This document shows, one piece after another, positions 21,487 to 41,275 of a stretch of DNA of 64,000 nt. The stretch is from Halisarca cf. caerulea (lineage: Eukaryota > Porifera > Demospongiae > Chondrillida > Halisarcidae): assembly GCA_963170055.1 (NCBI GenBank), contig CAUJGJ010000093.1, forward strand, positions 100,001 to 164,000, given 5' to 3'. The notes beneath the pieces were generated by a model. It saw only the letters and a list, made by a program, of their open reading frames with translations, had not been told where the DNA came from and searched no databases. Position 1 is the stretch's first letter, and each line of letters begins with the position of its first letter. The position numbers and the translations under genes are program-made.

Positions 21487-22848
21487 AACGGGAGAAAATG
21501 GCGGCTCACAATGGAAATAAAAATCTACCCCAAAGTCAGCAATATGGTAGCAACTACTGAATGTATATATCTAAAGTTTAAAAAGAACATTGAATTGTAG
21601 CATAAATTTGTTGCAATCATTTTCAATATAAATCCATGCAAAAGCAATAACAATTTCTTCAAGTTGTATGCCGATAAGATCAATTCTTCCAATTGTAAGT
21701 GCTTCACTTCTGCAGCTTTGCATTGTAACAGTTATTTAAGTACTGTACACATTTGAAATGGTGATGTAGGAAAGGATTGGGTGCTTTGAATTTATTCCAT
21801 TGAAATTGAACCTAGCATTGGCAAAGCCGGGTAACACAACTACATTTCTAAAATCCGTAAAACAGATTTAGTGTAAAAATGCTAGTAAATCACTTGAATT
21901 AATGCCTGCTAACTTTTGTAGCCTTAAAGTACATAATACTGGTTGTGTGTTTTGCATTCCGTTTGCCATTTGGCGATATGATATCGTGCAAATTTTGTAA
22001 CTTAATTATGTATCACGTAGTTCGTAGCATTTTTAATTAAGATCAAAGGCACTGACGTGAGTACATTTCCCATGTACTAGCTCAGAATTTGTTAAATTGG
22101 TACGTTTGTTGACAACACCTAATTGTTCCTGATACATTCTTCAGTGAAACTTGATTAGTAGTCATGATACACTTTGGCAAAACTATTCACACACAGCTAA
22201 GCTGCTTTTCCCACCTAACTACACTAGTCGTACTTCACTAACTACAAACCTGTGCATTCTGTACAATGCTGGAATGATATATACTACATTCCTAAAGTAA
22301 CAGATTTCATTTGATGCGTTTCTCACATTTAACGGAAGTTTTCAACATCGTCCACAAGTGTAATGCAAAAGAGAAATGGCAAAAGTACAATAGTACATAA
22401 AAAACACCTGACAATTCACTGCCAGGTTCTTCTATGACAACCAAATTGAATCGATCCATTACAATGCTGATGCCTGACATCAAAATTGTTTAAAGTTATT
22501 GGTCTTTTGAGTATTATTTGAGACTGTTACCCAAAAGGGGAGTTGTCTGTTGGGGTAGTTGATAGTGATTGCTTGCTTCCTTTGTTCACTGAGCAGTTGG
22601 CTGGTAGCGCTCGCTTCCTTCGTCTGCCGGGCTATCCATAGCATTATTACTGCTGGCGTCCTTTAAGTCTGGCTCATGCCTGGTTGCTTCATTCGTCAGT
22701 CAGCATGACTGATGCATGCTTGTTTCCCTTCGAGTACTCGGTTGACAGCTCAGTGCACTCACTTCCTTGTATGTTTGTTGAGTGTACATACATTGAACAT
22801 ATTCTAGTTGACTAAAATTAAAATCAGTGCATACAACCCTCCCCTCCA
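21487..22848. other. 1.36-kb segment present only in unit B
   Basis: Unit A passes directly from gtatggatgtactgtac into the CA repeat, while unit B has this extra block. No convincing gene, inverted ends or tail could be seen. Confidence 0.5.
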
Positions 22849-23023
<175 letters not shown>

Positions 23024-23597
23024 GTATCTCTGTTCATTCTATAGGCCCTGAACACGATTGTGAGCGTAGCTGGGTGTTGTGAATATGATGTGGAACTGTT
23101 CTTGGCCCACTCACAAGAAGCTATTAAGAGGTACATATGCTCCTTTGGAGGTGTGATTGCGGCGGTTTTTCCTCTGTGTGATAATTTTGTGTTGTGGTAA
23201 GTGGATGGATCAAAGGGGATTAAGAAGAAAGAAGTGGTATGCATGTGCCTAAGTCGTCTACTGCATGAGGACATTCTCTCAATTTAAAGGAACTTGGATT
23301 TGAACTTGGACAGGGTACATTAGTCACATTTTAGGGGACTGTTATGACCACAGTGGATAATGATCGAATGCTATGTTTTAGGAAGCTGCTGGAAAACAAG
23401 ATACTAGTAGTAAACACAGTATACACTTTAATTTTGCTTGGATTTATATTCACGATTGTGCAGCTTTGGAGCCTTACAGGAAAGTTTGCACCTGCAAGAA
23501 TTGTAGATTGGGCTCATGCCAAATGTGGCCATCTCTGAGTATAAATATGAGAATATGCTAGCATTCAATATCCATGAACAGGGTTATTCCCAGGATT

Positions 23598-23921
23598 TTT
23601 GGGCCGCCGGAAGGCGGCCCTATAATAATAATTATTATTATTGTTTTTACTTTCACCGGAATTGTCCGTAACGTCCGTAACGATGTCAATATAATATATA
23701 TATGTCAACAACATGGCGGACGCGAAGTCGGTACGTAATCTTTTGGCTATATTTCGGTGAAATTCATTCGTCTGCTCCTGCTTTTATCAGCGAAGAGTCT
23801 TTTCGACCAGAAGAGTTCTTCGAAGTATTATTTTAGTCAATAACGACGATTTCCAAGCGATTTGAGTTTCCAGGGCCGTGGGCGGCCCACGAGTTTTTTA
23901 AACTCAAATCGCTTGTTTAAA
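23598..23921. mobile_element. About 320-bp unit-B-only insertion with 3' hairpin
   Basis: Absent from unit A near 2735. It starts with a small palindrome (ggccgccggaaggcggcc). Near its end is a 15-bp inverted repeat (aagcgatttgagttt at about 23856, aaactcaaatcgctt at about 23899) around a GC-rich loop. Confidence 0.45.
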
Positions 23922-24283
23922 GGTATAGTACTCCTACCCTAACAGATAAGGGTTATAGGTTTTGTAGTGTGAGGCTTTTGCAATCCATAGTATGATTTTA
24001 GTCCTCAATGCAGGCTGCAACCATGGATGCTACAACTCCAACAACTAGTGCTAAAGGTGACAAATTTATCACCTGTACGGCTTCACCACAAAAGACCTTT
24101 CCTGTAATTCTGTATGTCAGAAACTTCTATACAGGCCATTTTATCTCAGACATGACTCATTTTCAGTTCTCTTGAATAACTTTGGCACACAGATTTGGTG
24201 TTAGGGACAGGCTCTCAGATCAAATTTCAAAGATGGAAGCAAGTTCCAGTTTCTTCTGCGTCTATAGGTTACTATAGGTGTCC

Positions 24284-24594
24284 TAGGTCCATGGCCAGGG
24301 GTGTGTGCATGCACCCCCCCCCCCCCCCTCACATAGAAGCCAGTTCCACCTGGCTAACAACACTGAAAATATAAGAGACATTCTAGTCTTAATTCATGAG
24401 AACTTACTACAACTATTACTTTTTAGATTTATCTATATACTCCATCAATCCCTGAAATAAAGCTAGTATCCAAATACTTAAATCTCAGATTGTCTGTCCA
24501 GCAAAACGTAATCAACCACAATGGCCATTTACGTAGTGAAGAGTTAGACTTTGGTCCAAAAGAACCCCCCATAATTGAACCAGGCTACAGGCCT
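24284..24594. mobile_element. 311-bp insertion, unit B only
   Basis: Flanked by gtgtcc on both sides; unit A has one copy at about 3123. The right end ccaggctacaggcct is related by inversion to the left end. It shares its ends with the 602-bp element at 33066. Confidence 0.6.
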
Positions 24595-24721
24595 GTGTCC
24601 CCTGGATGGGAGTACACTGCTTTGTTAACCCAATGTTTGGGTATACTTGGCTGCTAGCTACATTCAGTGACAAATAGTTAATACTGTAAACGCTGGTTGT
24701 TTAGCGCAGGTGCTTATACGC

Positions 24722-25573
24722 AGGTATAACATGTACATATTCTGTAAACGGAGGGGCGTTGTGTGGTTTACAAAGGAATTTGATTTAAAATTTACACGTT
24801 TTACTAATGTACATGCATTAGTCACGTGAATGTTTATGAAGTCGGCTTGAAATATAGGCCTTCTCTTTCTCAAACCGAAGTGAATTGTATCGAATATCGA
24901 AATAGTCTGCACATTTCCTGTTTTCAAAAGGTTCTAGTAGTTATTCGTTTGTGTTGGAAGAAATATCAATGTCACTGTTCGTTACCATTTCTTGGTGACG
25001 TCATAATATTGCGTGACTGCCTTATAACAAACGGCGAGAGAGAGACTTTTGTAACGAGTGAATTTCTTCCGACAACCCGGTCATCTAAACGGTTGTGTAG
25101 AGAAGCCATGTCACGGGAGTTTGATCATGATAGGTAAAACTAAATTTTACCGCTGTCAATTTTGATAGCATGCTCCATTCCCGACATGTGCACAAGTTTG
25201 TGGTTTTACTCTGTGTCAAAAACAACATTTTGATGGACATCTCAGGAACGAAAGAGAATGGTAAGTTCGACAACGGTGAAAATTTAGATATTGATGTTAG
25301 AAAGGTCTTAACAAAGTATGGCTGTTCTAAACGATGGTTTACATGACCGGGTTTTGCACTAAAATTATTTTTAAGGTCCGAATCTGTGGTCGTTTTTTCA
25401 GCTTTTCGAAGTATTGACAACAAAGTTAAGTGAACTGTTGTAGCATTTAATAGTCATATCGATGTTTTGTATGCTTTTTGTATTCCATAAATACACTTAA
25501 CGCAAGAAAAGTGGGGGTTGATTTCAGCCGACTTTAGGGCGGCCATTTTGGTAACACTGCACATGTGCACATG
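24722..25573. other. About 850-bp segment present only in unit B
   Basis: It interrupts a stretch that is continuous in unit A near 3250 (gcgcaggtgcttatagg). It holds a 103-codon open frame at 24826-25137 that I do not recognise and cannot support as a gene. Confidence 0.4.
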
Positions 25574-26392
25574 TCACACCTGCACAGGTACAGCAGTAGG
25601 GAAGTAGGTGCTTAGCAAATTAAGAGCACCCGCTTAACAGCCATACGTTAGCCATGCCATTCTCCAATATTTACCTTAATACCAGCAGCCAGGTAGGCTA
25701 TTGACAAAAAGTGGGCGCCTAACATCCAGCAGCACTTAATACCCAGCGTTTACAGTATGTCAATGCTCTCATTATGCCACATTTTTTTGCAAACGAATTA
25801 ATGAAAATTATATGCCATTGCTATGTATATAATGATATACGATGGATTGTTTAATATGACAAAATGAATAATACACCAGAATTTTGTGAAACCAATTGCG
25901 GCATATTAGCACTTTCCACTGTATATAGACAAGAGTGTCTTGTAACTCTTTCTGTCTTCCTTTCCTTCCACTTTTTACAGCAAACTTGATCAGCTGTGGG
26001 ACTCTTGTTCAATTTCAAAACCAGGCAAGTGCCCTTAGCTTCCCAAGCTCAATGCGTATTTACTCGGTCTTCATGATGCTGCAGTGATATGTTGTAGAAT
26101 ATACATTTGGTGTATCCATATTTCTTAGTAACACATGTAGATCTGCTGTAAATATTGCTTTTAATTAATTACACTTTTGTAACCTATTGTTTATTACAAG
26201 GGTTTTTACCTTGTTTGCGAAGCTGTGTTGATATATATAGCCATGACTTGGTTAGCTTCAGATAATCTATTATATGTGTAAAAGTTAGACTACTAACCGC
26301 AATGTCATATCGTTAATTGAAAGATGACATTGTGTTGAACTGCATGTAACTTTGCTCACATGTATGTTTGTGTGCTTGTATGTTTGTATGTT

Positions 26393-26411
26393 TGCGCGCG
26401 CGCGCGTGTGT

Positions 26412-26465
<54 letters not shown>

Positions 26466-26525
26466 TTGTATGTGTGACAACTGCCAGTGCAGGAAAATAA
26501 CTATAGCCACTCCGTTACTGTAACA

Positions 26526-26600
<75 letters not shown>

Positions 26601-26610
26601 CACGCGCGCG
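26393..26610. repeat. (TG)n and (CA)n pair, unit B
   Basis: Counterpart of 4038-4520, with a short (CG)n at 26393-26405 and cgcgcgcg at about 26604. Confidence 0.95.
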
Positions 26611-27469
26611 CATACATGTATCCGTACACACACACATAATTTGCTCTTTGGTACGTAGCTGAGCAGTTGATGAGTTATATATAGCTTTTAAAATTGGTTC
26701 GTGTACAAACCATCAAATACGGGCTATTTCTGCAAAAAGGCTGGCAAGTACGTTCGCGGAGCAAGACCCCCATGCACAGATTGACAGCCATTTTTGTCAT
26801 GGAAACGATGCAACTATTATACACATGTACAACCCAGTCTGAAGCTATATATGCATTGACTACTGAGTGCACTGAGAACTGTATCAAACTTTCTCTGTAT
26901 GCAGTATGTAGAGTTCGAACATGTGTACTGCTCCCTATAACACTGCATGTGACAAGAGCTATATAAATAATCACACACTTCTTTGAATAGTGTAACAGCT
27001 GAAGACTGCATGCATGCTATGTGCATTGGTTTGCCCAATCTCTTAATGATTTTGGCCAGAGGTCGAGCATTGTTTTTAGCTGCACCCATAGCTCAGCAGG
27101 GATAAGAGTTACTGTAATATTTGTTCGGAGTAACATATGGGTGTTCTAATTATGTGTGCTTATATAATAGTTCATACTATATAGCCATTAGCAAATTGAC
27201 TCACATGTATATAGATTTTACAAATGCAGCCTCTGAATATGCGCATGGTGACCGAGCGATTATAGATATTTTGCTTCACACATGTCAATGTGAGAGATAT
27301 GTGACTCGTATATTAGTGATCGCATGGGGAGTGGTTTTCTGTTGTGGTTGAAGAATTAAGTTGTATGCATGTATGTTATAGGGGATATAGAGGTCCTATA
27401 GACCATGCATTAGCAGTTTCACTGTATGATGTATGGAAACAGTACAGTGAAGCCTTAGTACGTACATAC

Positions 27470-27740
27470 TTCTGGATAGTATATAAGTACTCCTCATTCT
27501 GTCCCTGTGTATACCTCATGTTCATAAACCAACCCTGATAGTAAGTACCTGGTTTAGTACATACTCCTGGATAGTAAGTACTCCTCATTCTGTCCCTGTG
27601 CACACCTCATGTATACATAAACCAACCCAGATAGTACGTACCTAATTTAGTACATACTCCTTCATATAGTAGTACTCTTCATTTTGTCCCTGTGTATACC
27701 TCGTATACGTACATAAACCAACCCTGATAGTATGTAACTC
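27470..27740. repeat. Tandem repeat, unit B copy
   Basis: Three copies of the 91-95-bp unit described at 5340. Confidence 0.75.
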
Positions 27741-27977
27741 CGATAATAAGTGCTCATTTCATGTCCCCTTCAAGGTAGGTACGTACCAAGCAAGTTGCAC
27801 TGTATTATTTGGCACACAATGCAAGCACATACATTCTAACATAATATATACAGGCCAGTATATTATTATTACCAATGTTAAAATTAATTTCGTACAATAG
27901 TATGTTATTTTAACTATATACTATTATAGTTCATGCATGCAGTACAAAGCAGCAGCTGCTAGTACTCCGCATGTATA

Positions 27978-28175
27978 CAGTCAGACTTCACTTATCCACA
28001 CATCTGTTCTGGATGAAATATTGTGGATAAAGTGAGTGAACTGGATAAATGAGGGAGCATTAATATAGTGTACAGTAGGATTATTGCACTTTATTGAACT
28101 TTGTTCCAATGAAAACTACTGCAGAAGGTGAGGGTACTGGATATCTGAGGTGCAGGGATAAATGAGGTCTCACTG
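27978..28175. mobile_element. 198-bp CAGTCAGACTTCACTTATCC MITE
   Basis: Inverted ends (cagtcagacttcacttatcc and ggataaatgaggtctcactg), flanked by TA. The unit A copy is left-truncated at about 5620-5795 by a local deletion. Confidence 0.65.
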
Positions 28176-29261
28176 TATTAATTAGGAGGAATACAATGTA
28201 GTACTAAACAATGTGACCTAGCTCTGCATGATATAAACAAACCACAATTTGATTATCCAGTTTAACCAAAAATTAAATTTACCTCACCTCAATCTGTGGG
28301 TCACTGCATATCACTGTAGGGAAGGTAAGATAATGGCTTCTCAACCAACTGACTCTCGTGCATGCAGCTAACTTAATTTGCAAGATTCCCCTCAAGAAAT
28401 GCCACATGCAGTGTTGGAATGATAACCGCACAAACATATTGTGAAACTTCTCTAATCTGACCTCTAAACAGGCAGCCTAATATAGCACAGAATATTATAC
28501 AATTTTCAATGCAGATTCTGAGAATCACCTCTCTAGTCCAATAACCTTCTAATCCAACTTGATATCTTCAAATCCCAGTGGGTATCAGATTATAGAGAGA
28601 CTTCACTGCAGTTATTTTATATAGCATTACAAGAGACACTGCATGTGCATGGCATAGCAGGTCGATCTTGATTGAAAGTTTGAATTTAATGATAAAAGTT
28701 CCAATTGCAGATGAAAGTTGTAATCACCTAAGTAAATTTTAGCAAACTATCAAAATAGTTTGTATACTCCAGGCGGACATGCTACACTAAGTGGTGCTTT
28801 GCGTATGTGTGCTGATCGTGTGCATGGACAATACACAATATGACAGTGCAAAATGCAAGTGAAAATTACCAATTGTTCAAGTGCTATCCACACACTCCCA
28901 CAGCACTAAACGGGAACTATGTGATTTGTACAGGGTATATAAGAGTATTATGTACTGTACAAATGCATGGACAATTATGATAAACATGTTTTATAACTCT
29001 AGGAGTATTTACAAAATTATTGATCTTCACTATTGATAAGCACACACAATTGAGGACAACGAATGGTTAATCATGTCGAGTTTCTAACGCTGAAGAGCGT
29101 TGATGAATGACTGGATCACTAGTGAGTGCAAAATTCAGACTGACATACTAATAATACCTCATCCAGGCCATGACCCGGCCATATTATGGCTCCTGGAGTT
29201 TCATAGCTGGAAGATCAGTATGCAAGCATTTTGTAGGCAATTGTAGACTATAGAGAAATGT

Positions 29262-29865
29262 GGGGAGTTATGGGACACCTAAGGGTCTTTCATTGTAGAG
29301 AAGCGACAGATGAAGTTGAAGAATAGTTTACTAGCAGTCCAGTTAGGGCCATATATTATCTATAATTGAACATAGAATCCAATGATTTACATTGCATATA
29401 AGCGAAGATACAAAGAGTTCTTCAGGGACACTTGGGTAGGCCATTAGTGGCCGCTCTTCACACATAGGGCTCTGTCTCATGTCATCAATAAATTTCATTA
29501 ATTTTATTTTTTCCTAGCATGGAAAACAGCATGTTTTTAGCTTTTTGATGATGTATTTTTTATTTATGTTTTTTGTTATATTTTGTGCTATCATCACTAC
29601 TTTGAAATTGAGCACTGATTTCTTAGCTTCTTCAAGACATTTTTAAGGTAGGAATACAGTAGTTGGTAACTTGTGTGCGTTTACACTGTCACAGCCACCA
29701 CGTTGTTTGCAATTGGATGCATGGTGTGGACAACAGATGGCAAACAAACCTACACAGCAATTTTGGAATTTTGCGCACACTTCCTGATGCTGCTGTTCAA
29801 GCTATCACGTAATGGCTAAAAATAGCCTCTGTCCCGTGATACCCTACCCTACTCTATATGTTTCT
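29262..29865. mobile_element. About 600-bp insertion upstream of gene 2, unit B only
   Basis: Unit A is continuous near 6905. The ends (ggggagttatgggac and gtcccgtgataccctacc) are imperfect inverted repeats, suggesting a DNA transposon. It lies about 350 bp before gene 2. Confidence 0.5.
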
Positions 29866-30052
29866 ATAATGCGTGAAAAACTAGCTGGCTATTCTCCATC
29901 ACGATGCAAAGGCTGATGAGGTAGACATGGTAGAGGTCGAGGTAGGTACACACGTGGTTTCAGCTCAATCAGCTGCAGTGTGTCAACATCATGCATGCTC
30001 CATCCAAGTGAAATGCGGGTAAAACTTCCCCTCATTGGGGCATGCACACACG

Positions 30053-30112
30053 CACGTGTTCCAGGAATCCAAACCGGCGCGTGCGTGATCACGTGACCGT
30101 ATGGAATAAAAA
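30053..30112 (+). promoter_or_regulatory. Gene 2 proximal promoter: two E-boxes and TATA-like box
   Basis: CACGTG is at 30053-30058 and again inside TCACGTGA at 30090-30095. After 9 bp comes AATAAAAA at 30105-30112, about 100 bp before the ATG. A further TATATATAA lies near 30138. Spacing matches genes 3 and 4. Confidence 0.6.
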
Positions 30113-30211
30113 TTCCTGAGCGACTTTATTGCCTTGCTATATATAAGTAGAGCGCAGATCCTCAAGTATATTGAGTAGCTGACTTTCGTTCATTATTCTC
30201 TCGAGATTGAA

Positions 30212-35933
<5,722 letters not shown>

Positions 35934-36046
35934 GAGATTCCCACATCAGTTGTCAACAGCAGCATAGGCCAGGGTTAAGTTTTCTAGTTCTGTAGGGAAG
36001 CATTTAATCCATGTAACAATTTGATCCATTATATTACGTCAATATA

Positions 36047-36252
36047 CAGTCAGACCTCGTTAAGACAAACTTTATGGGACCAACAAAATTTAAATTTATA
36101 ATTTAGTTCTTGTTATCAGAAGTTCTTCTTATCAGGAAAAGAGTTTTGGATGCACAGTACCATAGCAACCGAAATAGGGCTAGGAAACTACTTTGTATTA
36201 AACAGAAATTGGTCATTATGATAAGGGTGTTCTTCTTAATGAGGTTGTACTG
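36047..36252. mobile_element. MITE counterpart in unit B
   Basis: Same family and site as 12841-13030; it lies about 110 bp downstream of the gene 2 stop codon. Confidence 0.6.
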
Positions 36253-36663
36253 TATATATGATATGTAGTTGGGACAGTGAAATAATTCAATTGTGAACAT
36301 TAAACTCTACGAGGAATTGCTGTGCTGTTTCATCACGTTCTCTGATATGATTATGATACATTGCACCATGATTGCACAAAATTAATTAAATTTGTGTCTT
36401 TCCCACAAATTGTGTGTTATAACTTAATAATTGTACAATTATATATTAAATTAATTGAATACCTTACAGAAATTATGAGAAGATTCCAAAACTAAATGTC
36501 AAATTATCGTTATGTATATCGTAATTATCGTAATTATCGTTATGTATATATCTTATATACATAATGATAATTTATCTATATAAATATATATATCTGTATG
36601 AATATGTATGAATATATATATCTAGTACATTATATGTACACATGCTCATGTGGGGTATAATAT

Positions 36664-36854
36664 AATGTATAAATCTATCTATCTATCTATATATCTATCT
36701 ATCTATCTATCTATCTATATATATCTATATCTATCTATCTATCTATCTATCTATATATCTATATATATCTATCTATCTATCTATCTATATATCTATATAT
36801 CTATATCTATATACATATATATATAACTATATCTATATACATATATATATAAAT

Positions 36855-36885
<31 letters not shown>

Positions 36886-36910
36886 CTATATATATATATC
36901 TATCTATCTA

Positions 36911-36966
<56 letters not shown>
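36664..36966. repeat. (ATCT)n and (TA)n tract
   Basis: Mixed tetranucleotide and dinucleotide repeat found only in unit B; unit A is unexpanded near 13310. Confidence 0.95.
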
Positions 36967-36970
<4 letters not shown>

Positions 36971-37043
36971 AGCACTAGGGCATGCAGATATACACTGCAC
37001 ACATGCACAGGCATGCATACACACGTGCATTCACGTATGAATG

Positions 37044-37045
<2 letters not shown>

Positions 37046-37129
<84 letters not shown>
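37046..37129. repeat. (CA)n microsatellite
   Basis: Counterpart of the CA tract at 13597-13660 in unit A. Confidence 0.95.
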
Positions 37130-37137
<8 letters not shown>

Positions 37138-37673
37138 GAAAGTAAATTAATGCATGACATGACGTGTACATTTACATTATATGTACACATGCTCATGCGG
37201 GGTATGATAATGTACAAATCACAGCAAATATGTGGCCATTATGACATACCAGTGGGGGTGGAATGTGAAAACTTTGGAGAGGGCGGTATGCGTGCATGTA
37301 TATATATAGTAATTGAATGCACGATTATCCTTCAATACGGCTCACACACCATTGCAAGGCAGCATCAAGCTATGCATATGCGTACGTGTTGTACTGTATG
37401 ATGCCATGGCAGACATGTGTGAGGATTTATAGAATCACAATTAATTGTGTAATGTTATTCTAGTGTTGTATATTATACAATGAAATTCATCTACGTAGTC
37501 AGGTATCTACTTCCTAAATTCCATTGTAAAGTCAGAACAATGAGCATTTCTGTGTAAGAATTTGGGGGGGGGGGGGGGGTGGGCAAAATATAGCCTCTCA
37601 ATTGAAAGTTAGGGAGGGCGACCACCCCCTGTTCCACCACCTATAATTATATATGAATATGTACAGTGGAAAC

Positions 37674-37832
37674 TGGTTAACACAAAGTCGCTTATAACAA
37701 GAAATGTTGCTTAACAAAAATAGTTTCTATGAACCAACTGTATATAGAATGTACTATCTTCATACTTTTAACAAGAAATACTTCTAACGCGAACTAATTA
37801 ATTTTTTGGGGTTTCTGAACCAGTTTCCACTG
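37674..37832. mobile_element. 159-bp CAGTGGAAACTGGTT MITE, unit B only
   Basis: Perfect inverted ends of about 15 bp (cagtggaaactggtt and aaccagtttccactg), flanked by TA, beside a long TG microsatellite. Not present in unit A. Confidence 0.7.
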
Positions 37833-37986
<154 letters not shown>

Positions 37987-38284
37987 GCTGACCGCATGTA
38001 TATTCTGCATACATAATAGTAGGAAAGACATATTATACTGTTCTGGATTTCATTTATAGTATTCATCTAACTAATCTTTTTCTAAATACATGATTCAGTG
38101 ATGAAAAGATGATGAACATGATACAAGAATGACATGATACAGTAATAATTATAGTAACAAATAATGCATTAATTGTACATACACACACTTAAACAAGAAA
38201 TACGGACTCACACACATGCTAAGATGAAATAATTATTCATGCAATGAATATGATTATAATGTAAGCAACAATCACACAATGACA

Positions 38285-38912
38285 TGCGAAAATTGGCTGC
38301 CTCTCTACTGCTCAAAGAAGCAGTGAGCCTCGTCTGGTTTCCGTGATGGGATGAGAGAGCCCAACACTGGCGAGCATTACCCCTTTGAATGGCGATAGAG
38401 ATCCTTTAGATGAGGAACTCAAAAGATCTGTGGTCATGCACCCATAGCTGCCTTCAGCCTTTGGCCAAGGTTTCTGAAGAAATGTTGGGCTTATGGCCAT
38501 GGACCAGAAGGGCCAAGTGTCTCAACCGCGATTGGGATGAACTGATATGAAGAGCCCAGCTACATGGGCATACTTGCTCGTCTTCAGTGCTTCTGCATGA
38601 GCTGCTGCATTGCCAGGTTCTGAGATGGATCAATGCTGGTTGGAAACACACGTACAGAGGGTATCAGTGCAAGTAACATCCCACACAAGGAACTTTCCGT
38701 ATGACTAGGGGACCATAGACATGCCATCAAGTCGTTTACCATCGAATCTGCAGTCCCGAGGGCTCCAAACGAGAAGGGATGTTTGAAGCAACTAAGGAGC
38801 GGAGAATAATGGCATTATGGCGTGGGCATCTGCCTTGACTATGTCGGCAACTCAGGCCATGGGTGGCAAGTTGATCAACCTCACTGCTACAGAAGTTGCA
38901 TTTGTGGGGTTT
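38285..38912 (-). mobile_element. Second, more decayed fragment of the same retrotransposon type
   Basis: The minus strand encodes a related finger (CNFC...HGLSCRHSQGRCPRH) followed by frameshifted sequence. It sits in unit B close to, but not at, the site of the unit A fragment. The flanks (aaagacat.atactgttctgg on one side, tattattataattatcatt on the other) show two separate insertions. Confidence 0.5.
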
Positions 38913-39189
38913 ATAATAATACAGTATTATTATTATTATATTACTATATATCATTATTATAATTATCATTGGATCAAGATACATACAGAGATGAAAATAA
39001 AATAGAGTGATCATATATTATTGTAACATTTTTATGTGTAAACAAGAAAAGAAAAATACATCATAACAAGTGAATGCATTATAATCAGAAGTAATATTAT
39101 TAAAAACAACCACACGCAACCACAAAACAAATTGTAAAGAATTCAAGTGCATCGTGGCATGGGCACTAGAAGAAAAAAGGTTCTATCTA

Positions 39190-39221
39190 TATAATTCTAT
39201 ATATATATGCATATATATATA

Positions 39222-39277
<56 letters not shown>

Positions 39278-39310
39278 TGCATATATATATGCATATATAT
39301 ATATATGTAA

Positions 39311-39343
<33 letters not shown>

Positions 39344-39345
39344 TT
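39190..39345. repeat. (TA)n tract with TATATGCA variants
   Basis: Imperfect TA repeat, unit B only in this form. Confidence 0.9.
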
Positions 39346-40453
39346 GAAGCACTGATCACACACGTGCACGTACATTGTCCATCTGATAACTCATTGCACA
39401 AACCTGGAAGCATGCTTTTAAAATCCAGTATAATTATAAGTTCAATATGGTTTGAATTTATCACTGCAGCTACATGTGCATCCAAAACTACCCTGCACTG
39501 ATGAAGGCCATTTGGTCTAAAGTTGCAATAAGCTTCAAAGTGCCATGGGTGCATGTATTTGCGTGGTTGGTTATAATATATATATTGTGGTAGTGCTAAG
39601 ACCAATATTTGACACTAGCACCATACACATTCCCAGTGGACACACGCAAGCTTTCCAAAGTGCAATGAGTGTGTTTGTGAAGCACTAGTGCTGGGTGTGA
39701 TTGTGCTAAGGCTAACACTTTGGCACTTACTCTAGCACCACACACATTCATAGTGAGCATGCATGATAAAGGTTGAATAAATTATGTAGCATAGGCCAAG
39801 ATGAATATGTCGCTCTACTGTATGTGCATCGATTTTCACCTGGTGTGTATTTCACGGATTTTGGCTTTAGAATTTGCATTATTATATTTGCGGAAGGCCA
39901 TGTTTTGCCATTGCACAAGAGCCAGATCTAAATTTTCACGAGCAAAAACTTTCACAGAGGGTTTAAATTCCAATCTGAGATTACAGTGAATATTAGGCTT
40001 GCGAAAATTGGAGCACTTATTATTGTATTGCACAAAGCTAATGTTTTTAATTAACACTACACTTATTCACAATGGACACAGGTTTCCCAAGTCCTGGGAG
40101 CACATAAACTTTGTGTATATTACTTGATATTTGGTTGTGTTAAGACCAATATTGGCATGCACTAACACCACACACGTTCACAGTGAACATACATGAAGTT
40201 TCCGAAGTGCTGTGGATGTGTTTGTTTAGCAATGGGCGTGGTGGTGCTAATTGTAAAGCCAATTCTTGGCATCAGCACCACACACAATTGAAAGTATACT
40301 AGTATCTGTACTTTCAGTGCAATGCAGGCCTGTACATGCATGGAGTATACCTGATCATGCAACTGAATGGACTAAAAATTCATGATCGGTTAGGTTGCCC
40401 AAGTAGCTTGCTGCGTTGAGCAACTCTTCTGCTCATTTTCGCTTAACTAGCGC

Positions 40454-40690
40454 TAGAAATTAAAATTTCCCAGCTCATGATGATCTCCGCTGCCATCTAT
40501 TTAACGATAGGGTCGACTTGGTGTGTCTTTCACCTGCCAGTCTCAGAGTATTATATTGAATCATTGAATGAGGCGACAGACGCCAAAGAATTGTGTAGAC
40601 GACATCAGGGAGATGTCTAGGCCTGTGAAAATCAGCTGCATGAGGAGTGCAACCAAAGAACAGGCAACCAAGTTCCACCCATGTACAGTA
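40454..40690 (+). pseudogene. Orphan exon-1 relic of the cysteine-rich family (unit B)
   Basis: This is the counterpart of the relic at 17811, with the same indels plus private changes (for example atgtctaggcctg, which adds a TAG). The flanking sequence (gtacagtacggtaag and downstream) recurs again near 47.36 kb after gene 3, but without the exon itself. Confidence 0.75.
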
Positions 40691-41275
40691 CGGTAAGCGA
40701 GAGCTGAAATATATCATCTTTGATGTACTAGACCAGTTAAACTGCAACTTAAAGATTTGTTTTGTTAGAATTGTTCAACTATACATTATCTCAGATGTAC
40801 ACATAAGTATAAGTAAACCATAAATTATACAATTGCTAATTGCCGTACACCCAGTATCAAGGTCATGCAGTATTGTAAGGTCTGTATGCCACTATGCATC
40901 CTTCTGAAACTGATGTGTAAGATATTGACTGCCTTACTACACACACCAGTATCATGTTTGCTTGCGGTTAGCATGGAACCTCTAACTCATGGACATTGGC
41001 CTATAACTATTGCAAATGTTGCACAAGAACTTCAAATCCACAATGCAGCCAAAGTGAATTCGAATCCATAAAATATGTGAAACCACTCTCTTTCATTAAC
41101 GCAGCAAATCATACTAAATTTTACACCAGAGTCTTATAATTGGAAACATTACATAATATTATAAAGCTGTCATTCATAATTATAGTCTCAGTTTCCACGT
41201 GCTCCTGCTATATATATAGCTAGAGTAATAGCAATGAACTTTCCCAATCTGAAAGTGTACATGTACACTCGTACA

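Noticed and set aside
24826..25137. 103-codon frame in a unit-B-only insertion
   Set aside because: No recognised motif, no unit A counterpart and no clear splice context.
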